Shown one piece after another: positions 16,224 through 25,964 of a DNA stretch of 38,203 nt. The notes beneath the pieces are model-generated. The model was not told the origin of the DNA. It searched no databases and saw only the letters and a list, made by a program, of their open reading frames with translations. The position numbers were made by a program, and so were the translations under genes. The stretch is from Methylicorpusculum sp. Lineage in GTDB: Bacteria > Pseudomonadota > Gammaproteobacteria > Methylococcales > Methylomonadaceae. The stretch is taken from the NCBI RefSeq assembly GCF_030651835.1, contig NZ_JAUSBX010000114.1:1-38203 (forward strand), given 5' to 3'. Position 1 is the first letter of the stretch, and each line of letters opens with the position of its first letter.

Positions 16224-17864
16224 CTACCGATCATTTTTTATCAACCATTTGGCCAATTCACTATAAAGTACTTCAGGTGCTACTGGTTTGGCGAGAAAAG
16301 CGTTCATTCCCGCCTCAAAGCACCGGTCCTTATCCTCAGCAAAGGCATTGGCAGAAACCCCAATAACCGGAGTCAATCGTCTTTCCGGTAGCAAGCGAAT
16401 GGCGCGCGTGGCAGCGAGTCCATCCATGATAGGCATCTGAATATCCATCAAAACCAGATCATAATCAGTTTTTTTCACCATTCCAACCGCTTCCTCGCCA
16501 TCATTGGCCGAGTCGCATTGAAGTCCTGCTTCATTAAGTAAAAACTTTAACAGTTCCTGATTAATGAAATCATCGTCGACCAGTAATATTCGGGGTCTGG
16601 CTTTATTGGTTTGTAGTGATTGCAGGGGTGGTATGCGGGATGCAACTGCAGGTTGTGTCCGGCTCCGTTTGAGCGTTATAAGGATCCAGAAAGTACTGCC
16701 TTTTCCGGATTCTGATTCGACGCCCATCTCACCTCCCATCATTTCAATCAACTTGCGGTTGATTGAAAGTCCCAGTCCCAAACCGCCATATTGGCGGGTA
16801 AGCGTATTATCAACCTGCTCAAACGGAACAAAGATGTGCCCCAGCAAGGATTGATCTATTCCAATGCCGGTATCCTGAATTTCAAAGCGAATTTTCACCT
16901 CTTCGCCGGTTGCCTCGATCAGACCGGCTCGAAGACTGACAGCACCTTGTCGGGTAAACTTAACGGCATTGGAGGCCAAGTTGAACAAGACCTGCTCCAG
17001 TTTGACAGGATCACCGTTTAGGTTTTCCGGAATGGCGGAATCAACATCGCAGGCATAGGCTAGTGTTTTTGCGACAGCAAGCTCTTCAATCGTGTCGTTG
17101 ATTTTATGGAGCATCGCTACGAGATTAAAATCGATGGCCACTTGTGCGGTGTTGCCGGATTCGATTTGGGTAAAATCAAGAATTTGGTTAATAGTGGAAG
17201 ACAGATTGCCGGCAGCTTTCCTTATTCTGGAGAGTTTATGTAATACTGCCGGTTCGTCGATTTGCCGCTGTAGCAAGTCAGTGTAGCCAATAACCGCCAT
17301 CAGCGGGGTACGCAGTTCGTGGCTCATATTGCCCAGGAAAAGACTTTTAGCGGCATTGGCCGTTTCTGCCTGAGTAGCGCGTTCCTGAAGAGCGATATTG
17401 AGTGTTTCGACTTGCCGGGTGCGTTCTTTGATGCGGTTTTCCAGTTCGGCATTCAGCTGCTGGAAGGCTATTTCACGCTGCCGCAAGGTCAGGTGCGTAT
17501 TAACACGAGCACAGACAACTTGCGGATTGATCGGCTTGGAAATAAAATCCACTGCGCCTGCTGCCAGTGCCCGGGTTTCATTGTCGACATCGTGTTGAGC
17601 CGTCACAAATATCACCGGAATATGACAGGTTTTCTCATCGCGGCGCAGTTCTGCCAATACCTGATAGCCATCTAGCCCCGGCATCTTCACATCCAGCAAA
17701 ATCAGATCCGGTTTGTTGTTTTGCTGTGCAATTTGCAGGGCTTTCTCGCCATTAATTGCGATACGAACATCATATTGATTTTGCAGAATTTCAGCGAGTA
17801 TTTGCAGGTTGGCAGGCTGGTCGTCCACCACCAGAATGGTTGCCTTGGATGACGGTCCGTTCAT
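16224..17864 (-). CDS. Hybrid signalling protein REC-HisKA-HATPase-REC
   Basis: 546 residues, no transmembrane segment, cytoplasmic. Order: receiver 1 (about 8-125, phospho-acceptor D58 in LILLDVKMPG); a coiled coil (130-172); HisKA with H182 in GNMSHELRTPL; HATPase with N-box NLASNAVKF, G1 DTGIGI and G2 GGLGLGLSI; and a C-terminal receiver 2 (about 424-542, D474 in LVLMDIQMP). All catalytic residues are intact. Its ATG overlaps the TGA of the upstream kinase by 4 bp, so the two are co-translated and probably form one phosphorelay in which the upstream membrane kinase or its HPt feeds receiver 1. No output regulator is adjacent, so the target is unknown. Confidence 0.9.
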   Translation of the reverse strand: MNGPSSKATILVVDDQPANLQILAEILQNQYDVRIAINGEKALQIAQQNNKPDLILLDVKMPGLDGYQVLAELRRDEKTCHIPVIFVTAQHDVDNETRALAAGAVDFISKPINPQVVCARVNTHLTLRQREIAFQQLNAELENRIKERTRQVETLNIALQERATQAETANAAKSLFLGNMSHELRTPLMAVIGYTDLLQRQIDEPAVLHKLSRIRKAAGNLSSTINQILDFTQIESGNTAQVAIDFNLVAMLHKINDTIEELAVAKTLAYACDVDSAIPENLNGDPVKLEQVLFNLASNAVKFTRQGAVSLRAGLIEATGEEVKIRFEIQDTGIGIDQSLLGHIFVPFEQVDNTLTRQYGGLGLGLSINRKLIEMMGGEMGVESESGKGSTFWILITLKRSRTQPAVASRIPPLQSLQTNKARPRILLVDDDFINQELLKFLLNEAGLQCDSANDGEEAVGMVKKTDYDLVLMDIQMPIMDGLAATRAIRLLPERRLTPVIGVSANAFAEDKDRCFEAGMNAFLAKPVAPEVLYSELAKWLIKNDR

Positions 17865-20800
17865 TTCATTTCCTTTAGCATTTGCAGGGCTTTTTCATAA
17901 TCAAAACTGCTGATGGCTTTTTGCAGGCGGTTGACTGTCTCTGCCTGCTGGTTTGAAAATCGAGGTATCAGATTGGCCAATAACTCGGCCGGTACCAGTT
18001 TGTTGGTCATCAATAGTACACGCAGTCTCAATAGATCCTTATTGTCATCAGCTCCCTCAAACGCAGTTACGGCTTTAGAGTGGAGCGTCACAGGGAGTTT
18101 AGCGATGATTTGCCAGGCGTTGCATAACTGCATAAACTCGTCTTTGCCATTCATACCTTGTAGCAGGGCTTTTTCCAATGCGTCTGCGCACTCAGCAACC
18201 TGATTCGCGCCTAAATTAGCCGCTACGCCTTTCAATGCGTGGAGTCTGTTACAGGCTGTCTGGTATTCATTGGCATTAAGCCATTCGTCAAGTTCCTGTT
18301 CGATGCCGGAAAAATCATCGACAAATTGCAGTATGCTTCCCAGAACTTTATCCCGGTCTTCCCTCATGATTTCCAGCAACTGCAAGCGTTCAGCATCGAA
18401 GCCAGGTAAATTCAGGGCCTCTTGATGGTTTGGTTCGTTTACGAAAGCCGCTTCCAACGTCTCAGAGACCGAAGTTGACGGCTCGGCCACAAGAACCTTT
18501 GCCAGTTTTTTGATCATCTCTAAAGGATCGATCGGTTTGGCAATGAAACAGGTCATGCCTGACGACTGACATTGTTCTTGTTCTTTAAGAGTGACCCCGG
18601 CGCTCATGGCAATGATGGGTAGATCAGCATAACGGGCTTCGTTACGAATCCGTCTCGTCGTCTGCAGGCCATCCATAACCGGCATTTGGATATCCATCAA
18701 AATAACATCAAAAACATTATGATCCATTAAGTCCAGGGCATGTTGTCCGTTCTGAGCGGTTGTTACGTTAAGACCGGCATTGCGGAGAAACTCGCGGGCA
18801 ACCTGTTGATTAAGCGGGTTATCTTCAACCAGTAAAACATGCGTGTTGTGCAGGTCTTTTGCTGCGAGTTTTAACTCTGCGGTTGTTGGGATTTTATGAG
18901 AGAGCTTGCTGATCTGAGTGCCTGCAGTTTGTTTGATCAACCCAAAATCCAGTTCAAGCTGGAATGAGCTGCCTTCACCGGGCATGCTCCGGCAGAGTAT
19001 GTCACCCCCCATCATTTGGGCAAGCTTGCGGCTAATTGCCAAGCCCAACCCTGTTCCGCCGAAACGCCGTGTAATCGATCCATCGGCCTGGGCAAAAGGT
19101 TGAAACAGACACTGCTTTTGTTCATCGCTAATGCCTATGCCGCTGTCTTCTATGGAAAACTTAAGCCGCGTTTCGGCTGTCCCTTTTGACTCCATATTGA
19201 TTGTCATTCGGATAAAGCCTTGTTCGGTGAATTTAATGCTGTTGCTGATCAGATTCACGAAAATCTGTTGCAGGCGCAATGGGTCCCCGATTAGGTGACG
19301 TGGCACGTTATCATCCACTTCAAGAATAAACTCCAGCGATTTTTCCTTGGCTCGTCCATAGAAAATGCTTTCCATGTTATGAATAAGTTCATCCAGATCG
19401 AACTCCTCAGCCGAAATGGATAAGCACCGTGCTTCAATTTTCGAGAAGTCCAGAATATCATTGAGAATACCCAGCAAATGCTGGGAAGAGCCCAATATTT
19501 TGTCGAGATAATCGTGCTGCTTGGGGGTGAGAGAGGTATTCAGTGCCAGTTGCGACATACCAATAATGGCGTTCATGGGGGTTCTGATTTCGTGGGACAT
19601 GTTGGCCAGGAATTCACTTTTAGCCGTGTTAGCCTGTTCGGCCGCATGCCGAGCTAATAATAATTGCTCTTCATAACGCTTACGTTCGGTAATGTCGCGC
19701 GCAGCGGCAAAAACCCCGGCGACGACGTCATTTTCATCTCGGTACACCGAGGCGTTATAAATAACGTGAGTGATTGTGCCGTTAACATGTTGAATGGCCA
19801 AAGGATAATCTCTAACCATTCCTTCAGAAAATGCTTGTTGATAGGCTTGGCGCGCCTGATTGGGATCTGTGAAATAGTTACACGAATCACTCCCTATCAG
19901 GGTTTCCCGGCTTAAGCCCGTGACATTTTCGGTCGCTGTATTGACATAGGTAATCTTGCCTTCCGGGCTGATGGTGACCAGTGGATCGAGACTGGCCTCG
20001 ATTAGATTGCGCGTATAAATAGAGGCTTTACGCAGGGCATCTTCGGTTTCCTTGCGTTCTGTGATGTCGCTCCCGATTGCCAGCAACCGCTGGTCAGGTA
20101 ATAACTGGGTCGATAATTCGTAAAGTATTGGCTGGCCCGTTTTTGGCTTCAATAGCCAATTGGCAATCAAGTTGTCGCCCCGCAAAGTGGCTTCAACATA
20201 GTCGGATATTCTGGAAAATTCGCTGCCGTCCAGCAATGTGGTCAAAAGTTTACCTTGCAAATCACCGCGCTCATAACCCAAGGCTTTAAGAGCTGAATCG
20301 TTAACAAAGGTCAAATGTCCTGTTGCATCTGCCAGAAAAATCGCCATTTGTGCCGATTCCATGACTATCCGGAGTTGATCTTCACTTTTGCGCAACGATG
20401 CAGTCAATCCTACAGCCAGGTTTTCTGCCCTGCGCCGCGTATTAACAAATGCCCAGGTGATCATCATCATCAATAACGCGATGAACGACAATCCGCCTAT
20501 TTCTACCCAGTCTCCGCCAAAATTGGCATAGGCGGCGAAACCGGGCAATGGGGTATAACGTAAAGTCCAGTAACGTCCTTCCATTTCAACCCGGATCACG
20601 ATCGGGGGTAAATTGGACAGTGTTTGGTCAGTCAAATGCTCCAACTTCGCCGCACTATCAAATAATAAGGCTTCAGGTTTTATGGATTGATCATCGAAAA
20701 TTTCCAACCTGACATTGTTCAATTCGTCTTGCAGTGCAGCATCCATAAGATCTTTCATCCGATAGGGGCTGTAGGTCCAGCCTCGCAGAGCAGCACGCCG

Positions 20801-21484
20801 TTGTTCAACAGTCTGTAACATTGCGCCATTAGCATAGACCGGATGATAGGCAAGAATACCGGCTTGGACATCGATTTTGGTTTCCTGAAGCAATTGCACT
20901 TTGCCGGTGATTGCGGTCGCACCGGTGTCTCTCGCCAAATCCATCGCTTTTCGTCGGGTTGCTTCAGAATACATGTCGTAACCAAAAGCCCGTAAATTTC
21001 GTCCTGAAAAGGGCTCCAAATAGATGATGCTGCTGTAGACGTCCCTGGATCCTTCGGGTTTTATCACATAATCGGCAAAACCTTCGTTGCGTAGAGTTTT
21101 GATGTGATCTGCCAACTGATCGGGATGAATAAGTAACGTAAATCCAATGCCTTGTAAGCCCTTGTAGTTTTGATCCAGATCGAGTTTTTCAACATAGTTA
21201 CGCCATTCATCACGACTAACCGATTCTGACCCGGCAAAAAAACCGGCGGCACCACGAAGCAGCTGGGTATAAGTGATGATACGGGTGGTAATTTTGCTGG
21301 TGAGGCGCTGAGTTTCAAGTTCTAGATGAGTGTGCAGCAGGTGTTGATTACGATTTAATAATTGCTGTCCTATAACAACCAGAAAAGCCAGAGCCAGTAT
21401 CAATAAAAAAAATGCATACATGGATTGAGAACGTAACTTACTAAACTCAAGTTTTGGGGCTTGAGTAGGGTCAATAATAGCCAT
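17861..21484 (-). CDS. Membrane hybrid histidine kinase CHASE-PAS-PAS-HisKA-HATPase-REC-HPt
   Basis: 1207 residues. Transmembrane helix 1 (about 22-43), periplasmic CHASE domain (about 75-310, with QGIGFTLLIHPDQL and TPLPGFAAYANFGGDW), transmembrane helix 2 (about 329-347), PAS 1 (about 367-480), PAS 2 (about 487-605), HisKA with H631 in ANMSHEIRTPM, HATPase (N-box NLISNSIKF, GTGLGLAIS), receiver with D931 in VILMDIQMPVMDG, and HPt with H1080 in RLHALKGVAANLG. CHASE domains sense small extracellular ligands, and the specific ligand is unknown. It forms a two-gene operon with the REC-kinase-REC gene downstream (4-bp overlap). The decayed MASE1-CHASE gene opposite may once have shared a stimulus. 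Confidence 0.92.
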   Translation of the reverse strand: MAIIDPTQAPKLEFSKLRSQSMYAFFLLILALAFLVVIGQQLLNRNQHLLHTHLELETQRLTSKITTRIITYTQLLRGAAGFFAGSESVSRDEWRNYVEKLDLDQNYKGLQGIGFTLLIHPDQLADHIKTLRNEGFADYVIKPEGSRDVYSSIIYLEPFSGRNLRAFGYDMYSEATRRKAMDLARDTGATAITGKVQLLQETKIDVQAGILAYHPVYANGAMLQTVEQRRAALRGWTYSPYRMKDLMDAALQDELNNVRLEIFDDQSIKPEALLFDSAAKLEHLTDQTLSNLPPIVIRVEMEGRYWTLRYTPLPGFAAYANFGGDWVEIGGLSFIALLMMMITWAFVNTRRRAENLAVGLTASLRKSEDQLRIVMESAQMAIFLADATGHLTFVNDSALKALGYERGDLQGKLLTTLLDGSEFSRISDYVEATLRGDNLIANWLLKPKTGQPILYELSTQLLPDQRLLAIGSDITERKETEDALRKASIYTRNLIEASLDPLVTISPEGKITYVNTATENVTGLSRETLIGSDSCNYFTDPNQARQAYQQAFSEGMVRDYPLAIQHVNGTITHVIYNASVYRDENDVVAGVFAAARDITERKRYEEQLLLARHAAEQANTAKSEFLANMSHEIRTPMNAIIGMSQLALNTSLTPKQHDYLDKILGSSQHLLGILNDILDFSKIEARCLSISAEEFDLDELIHNMESIFYGRAKEKSLEFILEVDDNVPRHLIGDPLRLQQIFVNLISNSIKFTEQGFIRMTINMESKGTAETRLKFSIEDSGIGISDEQKQCLFQPFAQADGSITRRFGGTGLGLAISRKLAQMMGGDILCRSMPGEGSSFQLELDFGLIKQTAGTQISKLSHKIPTTAELKLAAKDLHNTHVLLVEDNPLNQQVAREFLRNAGLNVTTAQNGQHALDLMDHNVFDVILMDIQMPVMDGLQTTRRIRNEARYADLPIIAMSAGVTLKEQEQCQSSGMTCFIAKPIDPLEMIKKLAKVLVAEPSTSVSETLEAAFVNEPNHQEALNLPGFDAERLQLLEIMREDRDKVLGSILQFVDDFSGIEQELDEWLNANEYQTACNRLHALKGVAANLGANQVAECADALEKALLQGMNGKDEFMQLCNAWQIIAKLPVTLHSKAVTAFEGADDNKDLLRLRVLLMTNKLVPAELLANLIPRFSNQQAETVNRLQKAISSFDYEKALQMLKEMK

Positions 21485-21691
21485 GACTTTAAAAAGTGTG
21501 TACTAACTAAAAAGGTATGAAAAATCTATACGGCGGTGTCTTAAGCCGAATTATTGCAATAATAGGGTTTCAGCCCGGCACATTCTAAAAGCAGGTCGCC
21601 CGACGGAAGTTTAGACGGTTTATCCAGTGATGCCACCTATCTTTTCGTGATGAAGAAAAGTGTAGTGCGGATACAGTGAAGTGTGAATTCT

Positions 21692-22768
21692 TTATTCAAG
21701 CAATGCGACAGACTTGATTTGCAGCCATACCGGCTGTCCCTGGGTTAAACCCAAAGAGAATGCGGAGCGTTTGGTTACCCGGGCAATTAAAATAGTGGAA
21801 CCTAATTTTACCCGGACCAGCGCCAGGCCGGGATGTTCATCATCGGCGATGGTATCCACCTGTCCGGGCAATACATTCAGAATGCTGGACCGGTCTCTGT
21901 CATCGTTTGAGACACTGATATCGCGCGCTAAAACCCGCACACGCACTTTACGGCCAACCGGGATGCCCTTATCCCTGGTCCACAAGCTGCCGCCCGGAAA
22001 CCCGACTCTGGCCAGATGCCAACGCTCGTCGCGTTCGATAACCTCGGCTTCTAAAACAACCCCTGCATCTTCGCCAAGCCTGACCGGAAAGTCAAGTCGG
22101 CTTAATAAATCGGTCAAAACACCTTCTGCAACGATGGCGCCGCCATCCAAAGCCACAATATAATCGGCCAGCCGGGCAACTTCATCCGGCGAGTGGCTGA
22201 CATAGATAATAGGTATATCGAATTGATCCCGAAGTTGCTCCAGATAAGGCAGGATTTCCTGTTTACGGGCAAGATCCAGTGCGGCCAGTGGTTCATCCAT
22301 TAACAGTATCCGTGGATTAACAGCCAGTGCCCGGGCAATGCCCACTCTCTGGCGTTCGCCTCCGGAAAGTCGGTCAGGTTTCCGGTCCAGGAGATGACCG
22401 ATGCCGAACAGTTCGATAACGGGGTCCAGACTGGTTTGTTGCGCTTCAGAAATCCGCTTTCTGCCATAGTGCAGGTTGCCCAATACCGTCAGATGTGGAA
22501 ACAAACTGGCTTCCTGAAAGACATAACCGAGAGGGCGTTTATGGGGAGGCAGCCAGAAATTTCCGTTTTGCCAGATTTCGCCCTTGAATGACAAAAAACC
22601 TTGCTCTGCGCGTTCCAAGCCCGCTATGCAGCGCAGCAGTGTGGTTTTGCCGGAACCCGATTGGCCGAATAATGCGGTGACGCCGCGGCCCGGTATAACC
22701 AGGTCTACCGCTAACGAAAAACCCGGCCAATTCACTTTGAAGTTGGCTTTGATTTTATCTTGTGTCAC
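21692..22768 (-). CDS. modC: Molybdate ABC transporter ATP-binding protein ModC
   Basis: 358 residues from a GTG at 22768, preferred over the upstream in-frame ATG (22804) because AGAGGA lies about 9 bp before it and the ATG would overlap modB by 32 bp. ABC motifs: Walker A GQSGSGKTT, Q-loop VFQEASLFPHLTV, LSGGERQRVGIARAL, Walker B ILLMDEPLAALD, H-loop YVSHSPDEV. The C-terminal third (about 280-358) is the TOBE/Mop regulatory domain (ISVSNDDRDRSSILNVLPGQV to LGLTQGQPVWLQIKSVAL), which binds molybdate and marks it as ModC rather than another importer ATPase. Last gene of the mod operon. Confidence 0.94.
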   Translation of the reverse strand: MTQDKIKANFKVNWPGFSLAVDLVIPGRGVTALFGQSGSGKTTLLRCIAGLERAEQGFLSFKGEIWQNGNFWLPPHKRPLGYVFQEASLFPHLTVLGNLHYGRKRISEAQQTSLDPVIELFGIGHLLDRKPDRLSGGERQRVGIARALAVNPRILLMDEPLAALDLARKQEILPYLEQLRDQFDIPIIYVSHSPDEVARLADYIVALDGGAIVAEGVLTDLLSRLDFPVRLGEDAGVVLEAEVIERDERWHLARVGFPGGSLWTRDKGIPVGRKVRVRVLARDISVSNDDRDRSSILNVLPGQVDTIADDEHPGLALVRVKLGSTILIARVTKRSAFSLGLTQGQPVWLQIKSVALLE

Positions 22769-22772
22769 TCGC

Positions 22773-23450
22773 TCATTTCCTCTTTGATCCAGGGCGCCAA
22801 GCATAAACAGCCAGTAATACCAGAAAAGAAAATATCAGCATAATAGCGGCCAGACGGTGAGCTTCGCTGTATTCCATCGCTTCAACATGATCGTAAATTT
22901 GTACCGAAGCAACGCGGGTAATGCCGGGAATGTTGCCGCCTATCATCAAAACGACGCCGAATTCGCCGACCGTATGCGCAAAAGTTAAAATACCTGCGGT
23001 AAGAAAGCCGGGCATGGCCAATGGCAAAGCTACGGTGAAAAAGGCATTGAGCGGAGAAGCCCGAAGTGTTGCAGCCACTTCCAAAGGACGGTCACCTATT
23101 GCTTCAAAAGCGTTTTGTACCGGTTGCACCATGAAGGGCAGGGAATAGAATACCGAGGCAAACACCAGTCCTTCAAATGAGAACGGTAATGGCGCTATCC
23201 CCAATGCTTGGGTTAGATGCCCCAGCGGTCCGTCCGGACCCATGGCTAACAATAAATAAAACCCCAGTACCGAGGGCGGCAACACCAAGGGTAAAGCGAC
23301 GACCGCGCCTAGGGTTCCTTTCCAGCGTGATTGGGTTCGCGCCAGCCACCAGGCTATCGGCGTTCCGATGATAAACAGAATAACGGTAACAAGGCTGGCC
23401 AGTTTGACGGTCAGGACTATGGCTTGAAGATCGCTATCGCCTAGCAACAT
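22773..23450 (-). CDS. modB: Molybdate ABC transporter permease ModB
   Basis: 225 residues, five to six transmembrane segments, inner-membrane permease of the ModB/CysTW type. Signature segments: [106 protein letters not shown] (the EAA loop and the ModB-typical TVGEFG). AGGAGG six bases upstream of ATG supports the start. It overlaps the TSUP gene end by 17 bp and is followed by modC after a 4-bp gap. It probably moves molybdate delivered by either of the two ModA proteins encoded upstream. Confidence 0.95.
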   Translation of the reverse strand: MLLGDSDLQAIVLTVKLASLVTVILFIIGTPIAWWLARTQSRWKGTLGAVVALPLVLPPSVLGFYLLLAMGPDGPLGHLTQALGIAPLPFSFEGLVFASVFYSLPFMVQPVQNAFEAIGDRPLEVAATLRASPLNAFFTVALPLAMPGFLTAGILTFAHTVGEFGVVLMIGGNIPGITRVASVQIYDHVEAMEYSEAHRLAAIMLIFSFLVLLAVYAWRPGSKRK

Positions 23451-24273
23451 CGGATACCTCCTGAGAGCAGATACGCATATGAAGGAACACCTTTATGGCG
23501 GAAATCAACAGCACTATTCCCAGCAGTTTGATCAGATAATGGGTAGGTACGAGACCCAGCATCGTGCCGCCCACTAATGTTCCTGCAATCGAACCAATCA
23601 TCATCCAGCGAAATAGCTGACGCTCCTTGTTGAGCACTGCAAACGCGACTGCGCCACTGTATCGAATAAAAGCGACGAGCATAGTAGGAATACCGATAAC
23701 CAGCGACAAGCTGCCGGCAAGTTTGATGTCAAGTCCATACAGCAGCATGATAGTCGGAATCAAGAGTTCGCCTCCTGCAACGCCTATCATTGCTGCTACG
23801 ATGCCGATCGCAAAACCGGAGCCCAATCCCACAAGCAAGCGCACTGCATCGTGTTGGAAGAATGGTGCCGATGCATTATTTACGTCCAGCCAGGATTCGA
23901 TCAGCATCAGCAAGCCAAGGCCTGACAGCAACACAAATACGATAAGGTTCAACCGCTCCGGTAAAATCCTTGCCGCGTGTCCGGCACCGAGCCAAGCGCC
24001 AATTAAACTGCCTGCCAGCAGGTTGAGCACGATATCCGAATGGCCAAACAGACTGTCGAAAGAAATCGTGCTACTCCGGAATAGCAGTCCTGAGGTAACG
24101 ACAATCAGACTCATGGCTTTGTTTAAAATTATGGCTTCCAAGGTGTTCAGGCGGAACACGCCAACGAGGACTGGTAAGCGAAATTCGGCTCCGCCCAGCC
24201 CAATCAATCCACCCAGTGTGCCGACTGCGGAGCCGGCAATAAAGCTTTTGCCGTTACGATGCAGGTCAGTCAT
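23434..24273 (-). CDS. TSUP-family (TauE/SafE-like) membrane transporter embedded in the mod operon
   Basis: 279 residues from ATG 24273 (MTDLHRNGK), chosen because GGAG lies 7 bp upstream and the ATG overlaps the modA stop. About eight hydrophobic helices. The two family repeats are visible as [26 protein letters not shown] near the N-terminus and [21 protein letters not shown] in the middle. TSUP proteins carry sulfur oxyanions or organosulfonates, and anion specificity varies. Its position between modA and modB, with overlaps at both ends, suggests oxyanion handling linked to molybdate (molybdate, tungstate or competing sulfate/sulfite). That is an inference. It is not a usual member of E. 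coli-type mod operons. Confidence 0.85.
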   Translation of the reverse strand: MTDLHRNGKSFIAGSAVGTLGGLIGLGGAEFRLPVLVGVFRLNTLEAIILNKAMSLIVVTSGLLFRSSTISFDSLFGHSDIVLNLLAGSLIGAWLGAGHAARILPERLNLIVFVLLSGLGLLMLIESWLDVNNASAPFFQHDAVRLLVGLGSGFAIGIVAAMIGVAGGELLIPTIMLLYGLDIKLAGSLSLVIGIPTMLVAFIRYSGAVAFAVLNKERQLFRWMMIGSIAGTLVGGTMLGLVPTHYLIKLLGIVLLISAIKVFLHMRICSQEVSDVARR

Positions 24274-25066
24274 GACCTGGCTCCATGGTTTCAATTGGCT
24301 GAGCGGCTTCATTCGGTAAGGTAAATCCGTAGCGGATCATCAAGGCGCGGGCTGGCGATGACGCAATGAATTCGGCGAAGCGAGCAGCGAGGGCATTATT
24401 CGCAGCGCGTTTAGTTATGATATAGCCTTGTTCCAGTGGCTCGTGCAGCGCGTCCGGGATTAAATAAAATCCGCCTTGGCTTGCCAATTCGGGATTCAAC
24501 GCTAAAGATAAGGCAATGATGCCGATTTGGGCGTTACCGGTTTGCACGAATTGAGCGGTGTGTGCGATATTTTCACCCAATACCAGTTTCGGTTCCACGA
24601 TTGCCCAAATTCCGGTCGACCGTAACGCTTCCTCAGCCCGCTTGCCGTAAGGCGCATGCTTTGGATTGGCCATGGCGATGCGGGTGATGGACGGGTCGTC
24701 GGCCAAGTTTTGCAATGTCATCTTCGACGCATCCCGTGTGGCGCTCCAAAGCACAATACGGCCCAGGGCATAGGGCCTGACTTCAGAGGCCGCAAAACCT
24801 TCTTTCGCTAATTGTTTTGGAAAACCGATATCCGCCGAAAAATACAGATCAAATGGCGCGTCTTTTTGTATCTGGGTAAAAAACTTGCCCGAAGAACCGT
24901 AGATGATATCGATTGTGTCATCGGGATGGGCTTGCCGGAATTCGGCAGCAATTTCGTCCAAAGCAAACTTAAGGTCAGCAGCCGCTGCAACAATTATTTT
25001 TTCGGCCTGTGCCATTGAAGTCATTATTAACAGACCGATGAATAACAGCGATTTGATGGTTTTCAT
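24266..25066 (-). CDS. modA: Molybdate-binding periplasmic protein ModA, paralogue 1
   Basis: 266 residues from ATG 25066 (MKTIKSLLFIGLLIMTSMAQA, Sec signal, cleavage after AQA). GGAG nine bases upstream supports it. The mature part shows KIIVAAAADLKFALDEIAAEF, YGSSGKFFTQIQKDAPFDLYFSAD and LGENIAHTAQFVQTGNAQIGIIALS, the ModA ligand-site segments. Residues of the SSGK region contact the oxyanion in the family. It follows the other modA by 25 bp and shares only moderate similarity with it, so the two may differ in affinity or preference (molybdate versus tungstate). The stop overlaps the TSUP start. Confidence 0.9.
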   Translation of the reverse strand: MKTIKSLLFIGLLIMTSMAQAEKIIVAAAADLKFALDEIAAEFRQAHPDDTIDIIYGSSGKFFTQIQKDAPFDLYFSADIGFPKQLAKEGFAASEVRPYALGRIVLWSATRDASKMTLQNLADDPSITRIAMANPKHAPYGKRAEEALRSTGIWAIVEPKLVLGENIAHTAQFVQTGNAQIGIIALSLALNPELASQGGFYLIPDALHEPLEQGYIITKRAANNALAARFAEFIASSPARALMIRYGFTLPNEAAQPIETMEPGHD

Positions 25067-25091
25067 GGGGGGATTCTCCAGGTGCTGAGGG

Positions 25092-25838
25092 TTACAGTTC
25101 ATAGCCGTAACTGTGGATGATTTGCCTGGCGGTTTCGCTTCCAAGAAAAGCTAAAAGGTCTTTGGCTGCAGCATTGTCTTTGCCGCGGGTCAGCAATACG
25201 GCGTCTTGGCGCAGCCTGGGGTATTGGTTCTGAGGCACCAGCCAATATGAACCGGGAATCGCGTGGCCTTCCTCGTAGATCTGCGACCAGGCGATAAAGC
25301 CGAGTTCCGCGTTACCGGTTGCTACGAATTGATAGGTTTGGGTGATGTTTTCGCCTAACACGAATCGCGATTGCAGTCGTTCGGCCAAACCCAAATTATC
25401 CAGCACCTTGATCGCTGATTCACCGTAGACCGCTACTTTGGGATTGGCAATAGCCAAATGTTTGAACTCCTCTTGCTCTAGCACCGAGCCTTGGTCGTCG
25501 ACAAAGCCAGGGCGTGGGCTCCACAGCACCAGTTTGCCAATGGCATAGGTAAATCGTCCTTCGGCAATTGCCAGACCATCTTGTTCGAGGCGGTTCGGGG
25601 TATCCTGATCAGAAGAAATCAGTAAATCAAACGGGGCGCCATTTTTGATTTGCGCATAAAATTTGCCGACTGTACCGTAAGCAATGACAGTTTTATGTCC
25701 GGTTGCCAGCTCAAAAGCTTGCGCGATTTTCTGCATCGGACCATTAAAATTGGCGGCGACGGCTACATTGACTTCACCGGCATGACTTGAAAGAGAGATT
25801 AAAAAGAGAACAAACAGCGTGAATGGCTTGATACGCAT
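25092..25838 (-). CDS. modA: Molybdate-binding periplasmic protein ModA, paralogue 2
   Basis: 248 residues, signal peptide MRIKPFTLFVLFLISLSSHA (cleavage near SHA-GE). The mature protein begins VNVAVAANFNGPMQKIAQAF, then YGTVGKFYAQIKNGAPFDLLISSD and LGENITQTYQFVATGNAELGFIAWSQ, typical of ModA. Here the SSGK stretch of paralogue 1 reads GTVGK, so the anion pocket differs. AGGAG seven bases upstream of the ATG is strong. First gene of the mod operon; a ModE-like palindrome (25883-25906) lies 45 bp upstream. Confidence 0.9.
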   Translation of the reverse strand: MRIKPFTLFVLFLISLSSHAGEVNVAVAANFNGPMQKIAQAFELATGHKTVIAYGTVGKFYAQIKNGAPFDLLISSDQDTPNRLEQDGLAIAEGRFTYAIGKLVLWSPRPGFVDDQGSVLEQEEFKHLAIANPKVAVYGESAIKVLDNLGLAERLQSRFVLGENITQTYQFVATGNAELGFIAWSQIYEEGHAIPGSYWLVPQNQYPRLRQDAVLLTRGKDNAAAKDLLAFLGSETARQIIHSYGYEL

Positions 25839-25882
25839 GGAAAGACTCCTAAAACAAGGTGAGATTGTTGCATTTGTTTAAG

Positions 25883-25906
25883 CGTTAGGTCAAATTTGTC
25901 ATAACG
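25883..25906 (-). promoter_or_regulatory. ModE-like operator upstream of the modA operon
   Basis: Read on the reverse strand: CGTTAT-N12-CTAACG, 24 bp, flanked by a further matched base pair on each side (AGCGTTA/TAACGCT, 25881-25908). Half-site sequence and spacing agree with what I recall of the E. coli modA operator (CGTTAT-N12-ATAACG). It would let ModE-molybdate repress the operon. Confidence 0.75.
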
Positions 25907-25964
25907 CTAAATAAAAGGCAAAAAAAATGCCAAATATAAAGGGCTTATCAGTTGATGCGTAAAC

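Noticed and set aside
23627-24319. 230-codon forward frame opposite the TSUP gene
   Set aside because: Antisense shadow; composition is low-complexity Ser/Pro/Thr and the TSUP frame has clear helices and a good start.
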